64,000 nucleotides of DNA, taken from positions 744,001-808,000 of the forward strand of contig NZ_BAABLD010000008.1 of assembly GCF_039544165.1 (NCBI RefSeq), written 5' to 3'. This stretch comes from Viridibacterium curvum (GTDB lineage Bacteria > Pseudomonadota > Gammaproteobacteria > Burkholderiales > Rhodocyclaceae). Shown here piece after piece: positions 1-8,082 of this stretch. The translations under genes and the position numbers were made by a program. The notes under the pieces were generated by a model. That model saw only the letters and a program-made list of their open reading frames with translations. It was not told the DNA's origin and made no database searches. The first letter of the stretch is position 1; each line of letters starts with the position of its first letter.

Positions 1-11
1 CTCTCCCCCAA

Positions 12-85
12 CCCCTCTCCCGCAGGCGGGAGAGGGGAGCTGACTGGACACACGCCTGATCCCCTCTCCCACTTGTGGGAGAGGG
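12..85. repeat. Tandem REP-like palindromes
   Basis: Two successive hairpin-forming palindromes of nearly the same sequence are visible. One has 12-bp arms at 12-23 and 26-37, built on CCCCTCTCCCGC. The other has 11-bp arms at 62-72 and 75-85, built on CCCTCTCCCAC. A third, imperfect purine-rich copy trails at about 94-109. They lie just in front of the first gene. Such clustered palindromes are typical of REP-type intergenic repeats and could also end transcription coming from the left. There is no U-tract, so they are not called as a terminator. Confidence 0.6.
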
Positions 86-141
86 TGGCCCGCAGGGCCG
101 GGAGAGGACAACAACCCGCACAACCCGCCGACAGAAGAACC

Positions 142-2028
142 ATGAGCACAACACCCAACCTCCTCACCCAGAAACGCTTCGGCCCGCTGTTCCTCACCCA
201 GTTCCTCGGCGCCTTCAACGACAACATCTTCAAGAACGCGCTGGTGCTGCTCGTCGCCTTCCAGAGCGGCAAGATACTGGGCCTCGACCCCGCCATCGTC
301 GTGCAGCTTGCGGCGGGCCTGTTCATCCTGCCCTTCTTCCTGTTCTCGGCCATGGCCGGGCAGATTGCCGACAAGTTCGACAAGGCGCGCGTGGTGCGCA
401 TCGTGAAGTTCATCGAGATCGGCATCGCGGCGCTGGCGCTGGCGGGCTTCGCGGCGCAGCACGTGGAGTTCCTGCTCGCTGCGCTGTTCCTCATGGGCCT
501 GCACTCCACCTTCTTCGGCCCGCTCAAGTACTCGATCCTGCCGCAGCACCTGCATGACGACGAGCTGGTTGCCGGTAATGCCTGGGTGGAGAGCGGCACC
601 TTTGTGGCGATCCTGCTCGGCTCGGTGCTGGCAGGGCTGTTCATGGCCATCAAGCCTGAAGGTCCAACCATCGCCGGCATCGCCTGCGTGATCGTCGCCA
701 TCGCCGGTTACATCGCCAGCCGCAGCATTCCGGCCGCGCCTCCTTCGGCGCCCGACCTGAAGATCAACCTCAACCCCTTCTCCGAAACCGTCGCCAACAT
801 CCGCATGGCCTGGCACAGCAATGGCAACCGGACGGTGTTCCACTCGCTGATCGGCATCTCGTGGTTCTGGTTCTACGGCGCCATTTTCCTGTCGCAGTTC
901 GCTCCCTTCGTGAAGACCGTGCTGGGCGGCGGCGAGTTGCTGGTCACCGCGCTGCTGGCCACCTTCATCGTCGGCATCGCACTGGGCTCCTTCCTCTGCG
1001 AACGCCTGTCGGGCAAGCATGTCGAGATCGGCCTCGTGCCGCTGGGTTCGATCGGCCTCACCGTGTTCGGCATCGACCTGTGGTGGGCCAGCCCGGCGAC
1101 ACCGCCGCATATCGCCAGTGTCAGCGGCTTCATGCTCGACACGGCCAACTGGCGCTTGCTGTTCGACCTCGTGATGATCGGCGTGTCGGGCGGCTTCTAC
1201 ACGGTGCCGCTGTACGCCATGATCCAGGCGCGCTCCAAGCCCGAAGAGCGCTCGCGCATCATCGCCGCCAACAACATCCTCAATGCGGGCTTCATGGTTG
1301 TCTCGGCAGCGTTCGCGGCTGGCGCGCTGGCCGGTGGCGTAACGATTCCGCAGATCTTCCTCATCACGGCGTTGATGAACATCGCGGTCGCCTTCTACGT
1401 CTACAAGCTGGTGCCCGAGTTCCTCATGCGCTTCCTGTGCTGGCTGCTGGTGCACAGCGTCTATCGCGTGCGTGCCAAGGGCCTTGAACACATCCCCGAC
1501 GAAGGCGCCGCCGTGCTGATCTGCAACCACGTCAGCTACGTCGACGCGCTGATCATCAGCGCCGCCTCGCGCCGGCCGATCCGCTTCGTGATGGATCACA
1601 ACATCTTCAGGATCCCGCTCGCCAATTTCGTATTCCGCGAGAACCGTGCGATCCCGATTGCACCGGCGAAGGAAGACCCCGCCCTGCTTGAAGCCGCGTA
1701 CGAAGAGATCGCCAAGGCCCTCGCCAACGGCGAGCTGATCGGCATCTTCCCCGAGGGCGGCATCACGCGCGACGGCGAGATCGCCCCGTTCAAGGGTGGC
1801 ATCCGCAAGGTGCTCGAACGCACACCGGTACCGGTCGTACCCATGGCCTTGCGCGGCCTGTGGGACAGCGCCTTCGCCCGCAAGCCGGGCTCCAGCCTGC
1901 TGCGCGCGATGCGACGTGGGGTATGGAGTTCGGTCGAGCTGGTCGTTGCGCCGACTGTGCCCCCCGCCGAAGCAACGCCGGAAGCGTTGCAGCAAATCGT
2001 CAGCACTCTACGAGGAGACGCTCGATGA
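142..2028 (+). CDS. LplT-like MFS transporter fused to PlsC-type acyltransferase
   Basis: The 628-residue protein has two parts. Residues 1 to about 425 are a polytopic major facilitator module of the lysophospholipid-flippase (LplT) kind, beginning with a QFLGAFNDNIFKNAL stretch typical of that family. Residues about 440-628 are a PlsC/LPLAT acyltransferase, with the HX4D block in NHVSYVDAL and the FPEGGITRDG block. In E. coli the equivalent functions are split between LplT and Aas, which retrieve and re-acylate lysophospholipids at the inner membrane. The acyl-ACP synthetase domain of Aas is absent here. The ATG at 142 was chosen because it begins the conserved MFS N-terminus; the frame is open further upstream through a repeat. 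Its stop overlaps the next start (ATGA), so it heads an operon of lipid-related membrane genes. Substrate is inferred from the family. Confidence 0.85.
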   Translation: MSTTPNLLTQKRFGPLFLTQFLGAFNDNIFKNALVLLVAFQSGKILGLDPAIVVQLAAGLFILPFFLFSAMAGQIADKFDKARVVRIVKFIEIGIAALALAGFAAQHVEFLLAALFLMGLHSTFFGPLKYSILPQHLHDDELVAGNAWVESGTFVAILLGSVLAGLFMAIKPEGPTIAGIACVIVAIAGYIASRSIPAAPPSAPDLKINLNPFSETVANIRMAWHSNGNRTVFHSLIGISWFWFYGAIFLSQFAPFVKTVLGGGELLVTALLATFIVGIALGSFLCERLSGKHVEIGLVPLGSIGLTVFGIDLWWASPATPPHIASVSGFMLDTANWRLLFDLVMIGVSGGFYTVPLYAMIQARSKPEERSRIIAANNILNAGFMVVSAAFAAGALAGGVTIPQIFLITALMNIAVAFYVYKLVPEFLMRFLCWLLVHSVYRVRAKGLEHIPDEGAAVLICNHVSYVDALIISAASRRPIRFVMDHNIFRIPLANFVFRENRAIPIAPAKEDPALLEAAYEEIAKALANGELIGIFPEGGITRDGEIAPFKGGIRKVLERTPVPVVPMALRGLWDSAFARKPGSSLLRAMRRGVWSSVELVVAPTVPPAEATPEALQQIVSTLRGDAR

Positions 2029-2258
2029 AGCTGCGCCCAAGCCTCTGGCAAGCCATCGGAGCAGCCCTCCTGTTCCTTGCCCTCTCCGGCATCTTTGGTT
2101 TCGGCGGCTGCATGATGCTGGCGGACTCATTCCGTAACGACATCACGCTGACACTGGGCTTCCTCTGGTTCGGCATCATCTGTGTAGCTGCGATGTGGCT
2201 GGTATTGCGCATCTTTGGTTCGCGACACAGCAAGCAGACAGATCCTTCAGACGCCTAG
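2025..2258 (+). CDS. Small two-helix membrane protein
   Basis: This 77-residue protein has two hydrophobic segments, at about residues 10-33 and 43-62, separated by a short polar turn, and a basic/polar C-terminus. It starts inside the stop of the acyltransferase gene (ATGA overlap), so translation is probably coupled. No family is recognised. It resembles the next small protein in length, in the Gly-Gly-Cys turn after the first helix and in the IFGSR sequence after the second helix, so the two may be duplicates. A role as an accessory subunit of the operon's membrane enzymes is a guess from position only. Confidence 0.65.
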   Translation: MKLRPSLWQAIGAALLFLALSGIFGFGGCMMLADSFRNDITLTLGFLWFGIICVAAMWLVLRIFGSRHSKQTDPSDA

Positions 2259-2273
2259 TGCCCCCAAAGTCTC

Positions 2274-2522
2274 ATGACAAAGATTTTCCAGGTACTGCTG
2301 TATCTGCTGCTTCTCCTGATAGTTGGTCCGGGCGGCTGCCTGATACTCGCTTCGATGGGAGGCTCGACAGGCGCCTGGATCGGACTGGCTTGGTGCGGCG
2401 TGTCCGCGTTCTATCTGGGCCGAATGATTTTCGGTTCACGCGCTGCCGATGAAAAAGCCATGAATGAAATGGTTGAAGAATATAAAAGGCGCCACCCGGT
2501 CGAAGATGATTTCAAATCCTGA
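2274..2522 (+). CDS. Small two-helix membrane protein, possible paralogue of preceding gene
   Basis: The 82-residue product has an N-terminal helix rich in Leu, a GPGGCLILAS turn, a second helix ending in MIFGSR, and a charged C-terminal tail (acidic and basic residues, about 62-82). It lies 15 nt after the preceding small gene and its 3' end overlaps the start of the Lgt-like gene by 17 nt. The shared GGC turn and IFGSR end suggest descent from the same ancestor as the preceding protein, although overall identity looks low. Function is unknown. Confidence 0.65.
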   Translation: MTKIFQVLLYLLLLLIVGPGGCLILASMGGSTGAWIGLAWCGVSAFYLGRMIFGSRAADEKAMNEMVEEYKRRHPVEDDFKS

Positions 2523-3249
2523 AACCGCCCACATTGTTCATGCCTGTTTCGAAGGGGCGGCTATGTTCATCGGTGCGCGCTACTACTTCCTCGCCCGCCG
2601 CCGCCAGCCGGGGGCATCTGCGTTAATGGGCAATGCCTACTGGATCCTGTTCGGCTGCCTGCTGGGTGCGGGCATCGGCAACAAACTGGTGTTCGCCATC
2701 GAATGGCCGCATCTCTTCACCCGCGACAACGTCTGGCAGCAGATCTGGGCCGGGCAGTCCATGGTGGGCGGCTGGCTGGGCGGGCTGATCGGCACCGAAC
2801 TCGCCAAGCTCGCGACCGGTGAGCGGCGCTCGACCGGCGACCTGTTCGTCGCGCCCCTATTGCTGGCGCTGGCCATCGGCCGTATCGGCTGCTTTCTCGC
2901 CGGGCTCAACGATGGCACCTATGGCGTAGCGACGACGCTGCCCTGGGGCATCGATTTCGGTGACGGCGTTTCTCGCCATCCGACGCAGCTGTATGAAATC
3001 GGCTTCGCGCTGACGCTTTGGGCCGGCCTGCATCGCATGGCACCGCGGCTCAGCGACGTGCCGGGCCTGCAATTCAAGCTCGCGACCTCGGCCTACCTGC
3101 TCTGGCGTCTCGCCATCGACGGACTCAAGCCCGTGCCCTTCGAATACGCGCTGGGCCTGTCGGGCATCCAGTGGGTGTGCCTCGCCGCACTCGCCGTCTA
3201 CCTGCCGCTGACGCTGCGGCCTCTCTTTCAGCACCGGGTTTCCGCATGA
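2506..3249 (+). CDS. Lgt-family (prolipoprotein diacylglyceryl transferase-like) membrane protein
   Basis: The 247-residue polytopic protein carries hallmarks of the Lgt family: a GRIGCFLAG block matching the GR-x-GNF signature, and a HPTQLYE motif near residue 155. True Lgt moves diacylglycerol from phosphatidylglycerol to the lipobox cysteine of prolipoproteins at the inner membrane. In E. coli Lgt the catalytic His sits in SFHGGL. The matching stretch here reads SMVGGW, so that His is missing, and the GNF Asn is replaced by Cys. The protein is therefore unlikely to be the organism's housekeeping Lgt and may act on another lipid. The ATG at 2506 overlaps the preceding gene; its stop overlaps the radical SAM start (ATGA). 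An upstream in-frame ATG at 2464 is less likely because of the longer overlap. Confidence 0.8.
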   Translation: MISNPETAHIVHACFEGAAMFIGARYYFLARRRQPGASALMGNAYWILFGCLLGAGIGNKLVFAIEWPHLFTRDNVWQQIWAGQSMVGGWLGGLIGTELAKLATGERRSTGDLFVAPLLLALAIGRIGCFLAGLNDGTYGVATTLPWGIDFGDGVSRHPTQLYEIGFALTLWAGLHRMAPRLSDVPGLQFKLATSAYLLWRLAIDGLKPVPFEYALGLSGIQWVCLAALAVYLPLTLRPLFQHRVSA

Positions 3250-4697
3250 GCCGCAAGAACCGCCCCTACGATTTCTACGACACCACCAGCTCGGTGTGCA
3301 CGACCTGTCTGCGCCAGGTAGAGGCCAAGATCCTCATCAAGGACGGCCAGGTGTTCATGGACAAGTGGTGCCCGGCGCATGGCACCGAGCGCGTGCTGAT
3401 GGCCGACGACGCCGACTACTACCGCCTCGCCCGCGAGGTCTACGTGAAGCGCCCGGAGATGCCGGAGCACTTCTCGACCGCGATGCAGTACGGCTGCCCC
3501 TATGACTGCGGCCTTTGCCCGGACCACATGCAGCATTCATGTCTGACCGTGCTGGAGATCACCGACCACTGCAACCTGCGTTGCCCCGTGTGCTACGCCG
3601 ACAGCGGGCCGGAGCGACTGACGCACAAGCCGCTGGCAGTCGTCGAGCAGATGCTCGATGCGATCGTGAAGAACGAGGGCGAGCCTGATGTGGTACAGCT
3701 CTCGGGCGGCGAGCCGACCCTGCACCCGGACTTCTTCGCGATTCTGGATGCGGCACGCGCGCGACCGATCAAGCACCTGATGATCAACACCAACGGTATC
3801 CGCCTCGCCCAGGAGCCGGACTTTGCCGCACGCCTCGCCGAATACGGGCGCGGCATCGAGATCTACCTGCAGTTCGACTCCTTGCGCGGTGAAGTTCACC
3901 AGGCGCTGCGTGGCGCCGACCTCACGCGCATCCGCCGCGAGGCGCTGGAGGCCTGCAACCGCCACAAGCTGTCGACCACGCTGGTCGTCACACTCAAGCG
4001 CGGCCTCAACGATGGCGAGATCGGCGACATCATCCAGTTCGGGCTGACGCAGCCCTGCGTGCGCGGCGTGACCCTGCAACCGATCCAGGATGCTGGCCGC
4101 AATACGGACTTCGAGTCGGCGCGCCACCGCCTCACGGTCAGCGAGATACGCCGCCGCATCGCCGAGCAGTCCGGCGTGTTCACGCTCGACGATGTGGTGC
4201 CCGTGCCCTGCAACCCGGACACGCTGGCCATGGCCTATGCGCTCAAGCTGGGCGACACGGTGACGCCACTCACGCGCCACCTCGGCCCCGACGTGCTGCT
4301 GGCGGGGGACGCCAACACCATCGTCTTCGAGCGCGACCCGGCGCTGAAAGCCCAGCTGTTCAAGCTGTTCTCGACCAATCACTCCCCCGATTCTCAGGCC
4401 AGCTGTCTGTCGGATCTACTGTGTTGTCTGCCGAAGATCGACGCGCCGGCGCTGAGTTATGAAAACGTGTTCCGGGTGCTGATCGTGCAGTTCATGGATG
4501 CGCAGAACCTCGACATCCGCGCCCTCAAGAAGTCCTGCATCCACATGGTCCAGCCCGATGGCCGCATGATTCCCTTCGAGTCGCACAACCTGTTCTATCG
4601 GGATGAACGACAGCAGACGCTGCAGCAGATCCGCGCCGAGATTGACGCGGCCACTCTGGCCCGGCGCCAGGTGTTCCGCGTGCATCCGGTTTCATAG
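3246..4697 (+). CDS. Radical SAM enzyme resembling tetraether synthase (Tes/MJ0619 type)
   Basis: The 483-residue protein has the radical SAM CX3CX2C motif at C109, C113 and C116 (CNLRCPVCY) followed by the SGGEPTLHP block. It also has extra cysteines: C18, C21, C42 and H45 form an N-terminal metal-site pattern, C84, C88, C91 and C99 lie in CPYDCGLCPDHMQHSC, and there are C-terminal cysteines in SCLSDLLCC and KKSC. This layout matches the Tes family, whose archaeal member joins lipid tails by carbon-carbon bond formation at unactivated carbons. A bacterial member would be expected to work on acyl chains or another hydrophobic substrate. It is the last gene of the overlapping lipid operon. The family match is by motif pattern only; a different multi-cluster radical SAM reaction remains possible. 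Confidence 0.75.
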   Translation: MSRKNRPYDFYDTTSSVCTTCLRQVEAKILIKDGQVFMDKWCPAHGTERVLMADDADYYRLAREVYVKRPEMPEHFSTAMQYGCPYDCGLCPDHMQHSCLTVLEITDHCNLRCPVCYADSGPERLTHKPLAVVEQMLDAIVKNEGEPDVVQLSGGEPTLHPDFFAILDAARARPIKHLMINTNGIRLAQEPDFAARLAEYGRGIEIYLQFDSLRGEVHQALRGADLTRIRREALEACNRHKLSTTLVVTLKRGLNDGEIGDIIQFGLTQPCVRGVTLQPIQDAGRNTDFESARHRLTVSEIRRRIAEQSGVFTLDDVVPVPCNPDTLAMAYALKLGDTVTPLTRHLGPDVLLAGDANTIVFERDPALKAQLFKLFSTNHSPDSQASCLSDLLCCLPKIDAPALSYENVFRVLIVQFMDAQNLDIRALKKSCIHMVQPDGRMIPFESHNLFYRDERQQTLQQIRAEIDAATLARRQVFRVHPVS

Positions 4698-4979
4698 CGG
4701 CTGCCACGCCGCAAGGCGCGACGGAGCTTGATGAGCCGCCTGTAGGTGCCATGCAGGACATCGGGATTCCGCCGATCGAAATCCGCGGAAATCGGGGGTC
4801 GCCGGATGAGTGGCGTCATTGAGCTTCGGTCCTGAGCCTCACTGTTGCCCCGGCATCCGCCCCCGGCAAGGGGTGCCCAAACAGGCGAACGGCCTTGCTG
4901 CTGCGAAGCATTAATGACAGCATATTGTTGTTTTGTTTCAGCTTTCGCGGCAACCCACCCGCACGCCAAGGTCATTACG
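4698..4979. other. Intergenic region before the subtilase gene
   Basis: There is no supportable gene in these 282 bases. The right half is AT-richer (about 4910-4940, with attaatgacagcatattg), where a promoter for the lipoprotein protease is plausible, but no clear pair of -35 and -10 boxes was found. Read on the minus strand, about 4700-4810 encodes a basic peptide reminiscent of transposase remnants, which is too weak to call. Confidence 0.4.
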
Positions 4980-7550
4980 ATGAACTTCCAATGGTCCGCT
5001 CCCTTGATGCTTGCAATGGCATTCGGCCTTGCCGCCTGTGGTGGAGGAGGCGGAGGCGGGGGCGGAGGAGGGAGTGGTGGGGGCGCAACCGATCCCTGTG
5101 CAGGAACCAGCGCGGCTGGCACCTACACCGTATGCGGTACCGTGTCACTGCCAGAAACCTCGGCCGTCGACAATGACACCAGCGATCCGCTGCAGCCGGG
5201 ATGGAAGTCCAACGACACTGCCGGTACGGCCCAGCCGATCAGTACGCCGGTAGAGCTCATCGGTAGCGTCAACAACCCCGGCACTGGCGACCCGGATGCT
5301 GCTCGCTATGCCGCAGGCGACGTCTATGACTGGTACCACACCGATCTGAGCGCCGGGCAGACCATCGAACTGACGTTCAGCGAGAGCACCAGCACCAACG
5401 ACCTGGATTTTGGCGTTTATGACGCCTACACCGGCGCACTGGTCGGTGTCTCGCAGGGTACAGGCAGCCGCGAATGCGTGAAGATCTCGCGCAACAGCCA
5501 CTACTACATCCTGGTTTTTGGCTACAAGGGTGCCAGCCTCTACAACCTGCGCATCGGCGCCCCGGGCGAAGGTGGCGCCTGCAGCGTGGTGGCAACCTCG
5601 ACCCCGGCCTTCGTGCAGGGTGAGCTGGTGACCCGCAGCGACGACGCCACGCCGCCAAGCCGCGTCAAGGTTCCCGATGCAGAGGCCATGCTGACCCTGG
5701 GTCTGCGCCCTGCGGCCCACAGCCCCTGGCAGTCTTCGCCCTCCACCCAGCCGGCGAACATCCGGCGCATGGAACGCTCGGTCGATACCCTGTTCTACGC
5801 CCGTGCACTGCGCAAGTCCGGGCAGTTCGACTATGTCGAGCCGAACTACATAATGACCAGCCTGAGTTATACGCCGACGGATCCGTATTACACGCCGCAG
5901 CGCTGGCACTACGAGCTGATCAATCAACCTTCTGCGATAGACCGCATCATCGCTGCCGCACCGACTTCGCAACGCCCCATCGTCGCCGTCATCGACTCCG
6001 GCCTGGTCACCGACCATCCGGACTTCACCGGCCAGCAGGTGGCCGGCTACAGCTTCGTCGGTGGCTCTGCCACGGCGGGTGGCAATGACCCGAGCACGCA
6101 GGCCGACTCCCCTGCCTGGCATGGTACCCACGTCGCGGGCACCATCGCCGCCAGCGACAACAATGCCGTGTTCGGCGCCAGCGTCGCGCCTTATGCGCTG
6201 ATCATGCCCTTGCGCGTGTTCCAGCCCAGCGTGGCCTACACCACCAGTTACGATGTTTCGCAGGCCATCCTCTACGCCTCGGGTCTGAGCAATGTGTCGG
6301 GCAGCCTGCCGGCGCGCAAAGCCGACGTCATCAACATGAGCCTGGGGGGCAACAGCGTATGCCCCACGGTGTACCAGAACGTCATCGACCAGGCACGCGC
6401 GCAGGGCGTCATCGTTGTCGCCGCTGCGGGCAATTCGGCGCGTAACGACCAGGACAACGCCGTGGCTGTCGCCACACCAGCCAATTGCAACGGCGTCATC
6501 TCGGTCGGCGCTGTCGCCCCGAACAAGCAGCAGACTTATTACTCGCAATCCGGCCCCAATCTCATGGTCGCAGCACCCGGTGGTGATGCGCGCTACTCGA
6601 CGACAGGTACCGGCTACCCGGATTACGTCTTCAGCACGCTGGGTGCCTTCAATAACAACGGCGCAACCCGCATCCCCTCGTTCGGCGGCATGATGGGCAC
6701 CTCCATGGCTGCGCCGCACGTGGCAGGCGTAATGGCGCTGATGCGTTACGCCAACCCAGCCATCACACCGGCACAGATCGACACCCTGATGGTACTGGGC
6801 AAGCTGACCGATGATATCGGTAGCAGTGGTCGTGACGATGCTACGGGTTATGGCCTGATCAACGCCCGCAAAGCCGTCGACGAATCGCTGGCATTGGCAT
6901 CAGGTTCAGGCTCAGCGCCCAGCGGCGTGGTGATCGCCTCGCCCGCCGGCATCGATTTCGGCAGTGCGACCAATAGCGCAGTGCTGACACTCAAGCTCAC
7001 CGCCGCGAGTTCCGAAGTCGTTACCTCGATCACCGATGACAGTGCCGCCATCACGGTGACACCGCTGTCCATCGACAACACGACCAAGCTGGGGGACTAC
7101 ACGGTTACGGTCGACCGCAGCAAACTGGCCGTGGGTACCAGCTACCCGGTGATCACCGTGGTGACGACCAGCCGGACCTTCATCGTACAGCTGGCGGTGA
7201 CACGCACAGCCACGTCGGCTGCCAACACCAGCGCCAGCTTTGGCCGCCTGTGGATCGTCGCGCGCAATGCCAACACCGGCGCCGTCATCAAATCGACGAG
7301 CGTGAACCCCTCGAATGGCAAGTACGTGTGGGGCCTGACCGGCATCCCGGCCGGCAACATCACCTTCCTGGCAGGCACTGACAACAACTTCAATGGCTAC
7401 TTCTGCGATGTGGGTGAAGCCTGCGGTCTCTATCCGGCAACGGGCAGCTTCATCTCGATCGCCAGCAAGACGACGGGTGTGGACTTCTCGGTGGGCCTGA
7501 TCGGCACCACCGGTAGCAGCAGTCTGCCTGCACCCCTGAGCGTCAGATGA
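4980..7550 (+). CDS. Subtilisin-like (S8) serine protease lipoprotein
   Basis: The 856-residue product starts with a signal peptide ending in the lipobox LAAC (C20), followed by a run of glycines as a flexible tether, so it is probably anchored to the envelope. Residues about 60-200 look like a PPC-type beta domain (DVYDWYHTDLSAGQTIELTF). The peptidase S8 domain follows, with D339 in VAVIDSG, H381 in HGTHVAG and S575 in GTSMAAPH, so the catalytic triad is complete. The C-terminal 180 residues are beta-rich repeats of unknown role. The ATG at 4980 was chosen because it directly precedes the signal peptide. The stop overlaps the next start (ATGA), coupling it to a PrcB-like protein. Confidence 0.9.
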   Translation: MNFQWSAPLMLAMAFGLAACGGGGGGGGGGGSGGGATDPCAGTSAAGTYTVCGTVSLPETSAVDNDTSDPLQPGWKSNDTAGTAQPISTPVELIGSVNNPGTGDPDAARYAAGDVYDWYHTDLSAGQTIELTFSESTSTNDLDFGVYDAYTGALVGVSQGTGSRECVKISRNSHYYILVFGYKGASLYNLRIGAPGEGGACSVVATSTPAFVQGELVTRSDDATPPSRVKVPDAEAMLTLGLRPAAHSPWQSSPSTQPANIRRMERSVDTLFYARALRKSGQFDYVEPNYIMTSLSYTPTDPYYTPQRWHYELINQPSAIDRIIAAAPTSQRPIVAVIDSGLVTDHPDFTGQQVAGYSFVGGSATAGGNDPSTQADSPAWHGTHVAGTIAASDNNAVFGASVAPYALIMPLRVFQPSVAYTTSYDVSQAILYASGLSNVSGSLPARKADVINMSLGGNSVCPTVYQNVIDQARAQGVIVVAAAGNSARNDQDNAVAVATPANCNGVISVGAVAPNKQQTYYSQSGPNLMVAAPGGDARYSTTGTGYPDYVFSTLGAFNNNGATRIPSFGGMMGTSMAAPHVAGVMALMRYANPAITPAQIDTLMVLGKLTDDIGSSGRDDATGYGLINARKAVDESLALASGSGSAPSGVVIASPAGIDFGSATNSAVLTLKLTAASSEVVTSITDDSAAITVTPLSIDNTTKLGDYTVTVDRSKLAVGTSYPVITVVTTSRTFIVQLAVTRTATSAANTSASFGRLWIVARNANTGAVIKSTSVNPSNGKYVWGLTGIPAGNITFLAGTDNNFNGYFCDVGEACGLYPATGSFISIASKTTGVDFSVGLIGTTGSSSLPAPLSVR

Positions 7551-7999
7551 GAAAACTGGCATTCGTGCTGGGCCTGACGTCCTGCACCAGTCTGGCGACT
7601 CAGCCGCAGCTGGAAAGCAGCCCCGTCAAGCAATGCCAGTGGGGCAGGATGGAGGCTGGCGTGCATGTGGTGCGCAGCGCCGCCGAGTGGTCGACGCTGA
7701 CCGGCAACGCCGCACACGGCTTCGGCTCACTCGACTGGCGACGTGACAATCTGCTGGTGTTCAACGCCGGGCAACGCCCGACGCCGGGTTACCAGCTCAA
7801 GCTGATGCGTGTCGAAGGCAGCGAACGCGCTGCGCGTTGGCAACTGGTCGTCGATGAAGTACCGCCCCCGGCCGATGCGATGCTGCCACAGGTCATCAGC
7901 TGGCCCTGCCTGATACTGCGCGCCTCGCAGCGCGCCCCTGACGCGCTTGAGGTCGTCGACTCGCGCGGCAAGGTACTCGCCCAGTTGCGGCAACGCTGA
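7547..7999 (+). CDS. PrcB-like protease-associated lipoprotein
   Basis: This 150-residue protein has a very short N-terminal hydrophobic stretch ending in a possible lipobox (LTSC, C13). The body contains the order of motifs typical of the PrcB C-terminal domain family: a Trp-containing segment, then a 'debvelopment' strand DNLLVFNAGQRPTPGY, then an LMRV strand. PrcB is a partner of the PrcA subtilase-like protease in oral spirochaetes. Here the gene is translationally coupled to an S8 protease gene, which supports a partner, inhibitor or stabiliser role. The family call is from pattern reading and is moderately secure; the pairing with the protease is seen directly. Confidence 0.6.
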   Translation: MRKLAFVLGLTSCTSLATQPQLESSPVKQCQWGRMEAGVHVVRSAAEWSTLTGNAAHGFGSLDWRRDNLLVFNAGQRPTPGYQLKLMRVEGSERAARWQLVVDEVPPPADAMLPQVISWPCLILRASQRAPDALEVVDSRGKVLAQLRQR

Positions 8000-8082
8000 A
8001 TTGCCCGCGGGGCAATGATCCGGCGCAATCCACAAGGCGTCCGCGGGGTTAAAGTCGCATTCCCGCCCTGCGCTGCACCGCC

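Noticed and set aside
4700..4810. Possible transposase remnant on the minus strand before the subtilase gene
   Set aside because: Only a short basic stretch resembles such proteins; there are no inverted ends and no conserved catalytic motif.
5145..6719. A 524-codon minus-strand frame over the subtilase gene
   Set aside because: It is antisense to the catalytic domain and compositionally a shadow; no ribosome site or domain was found.
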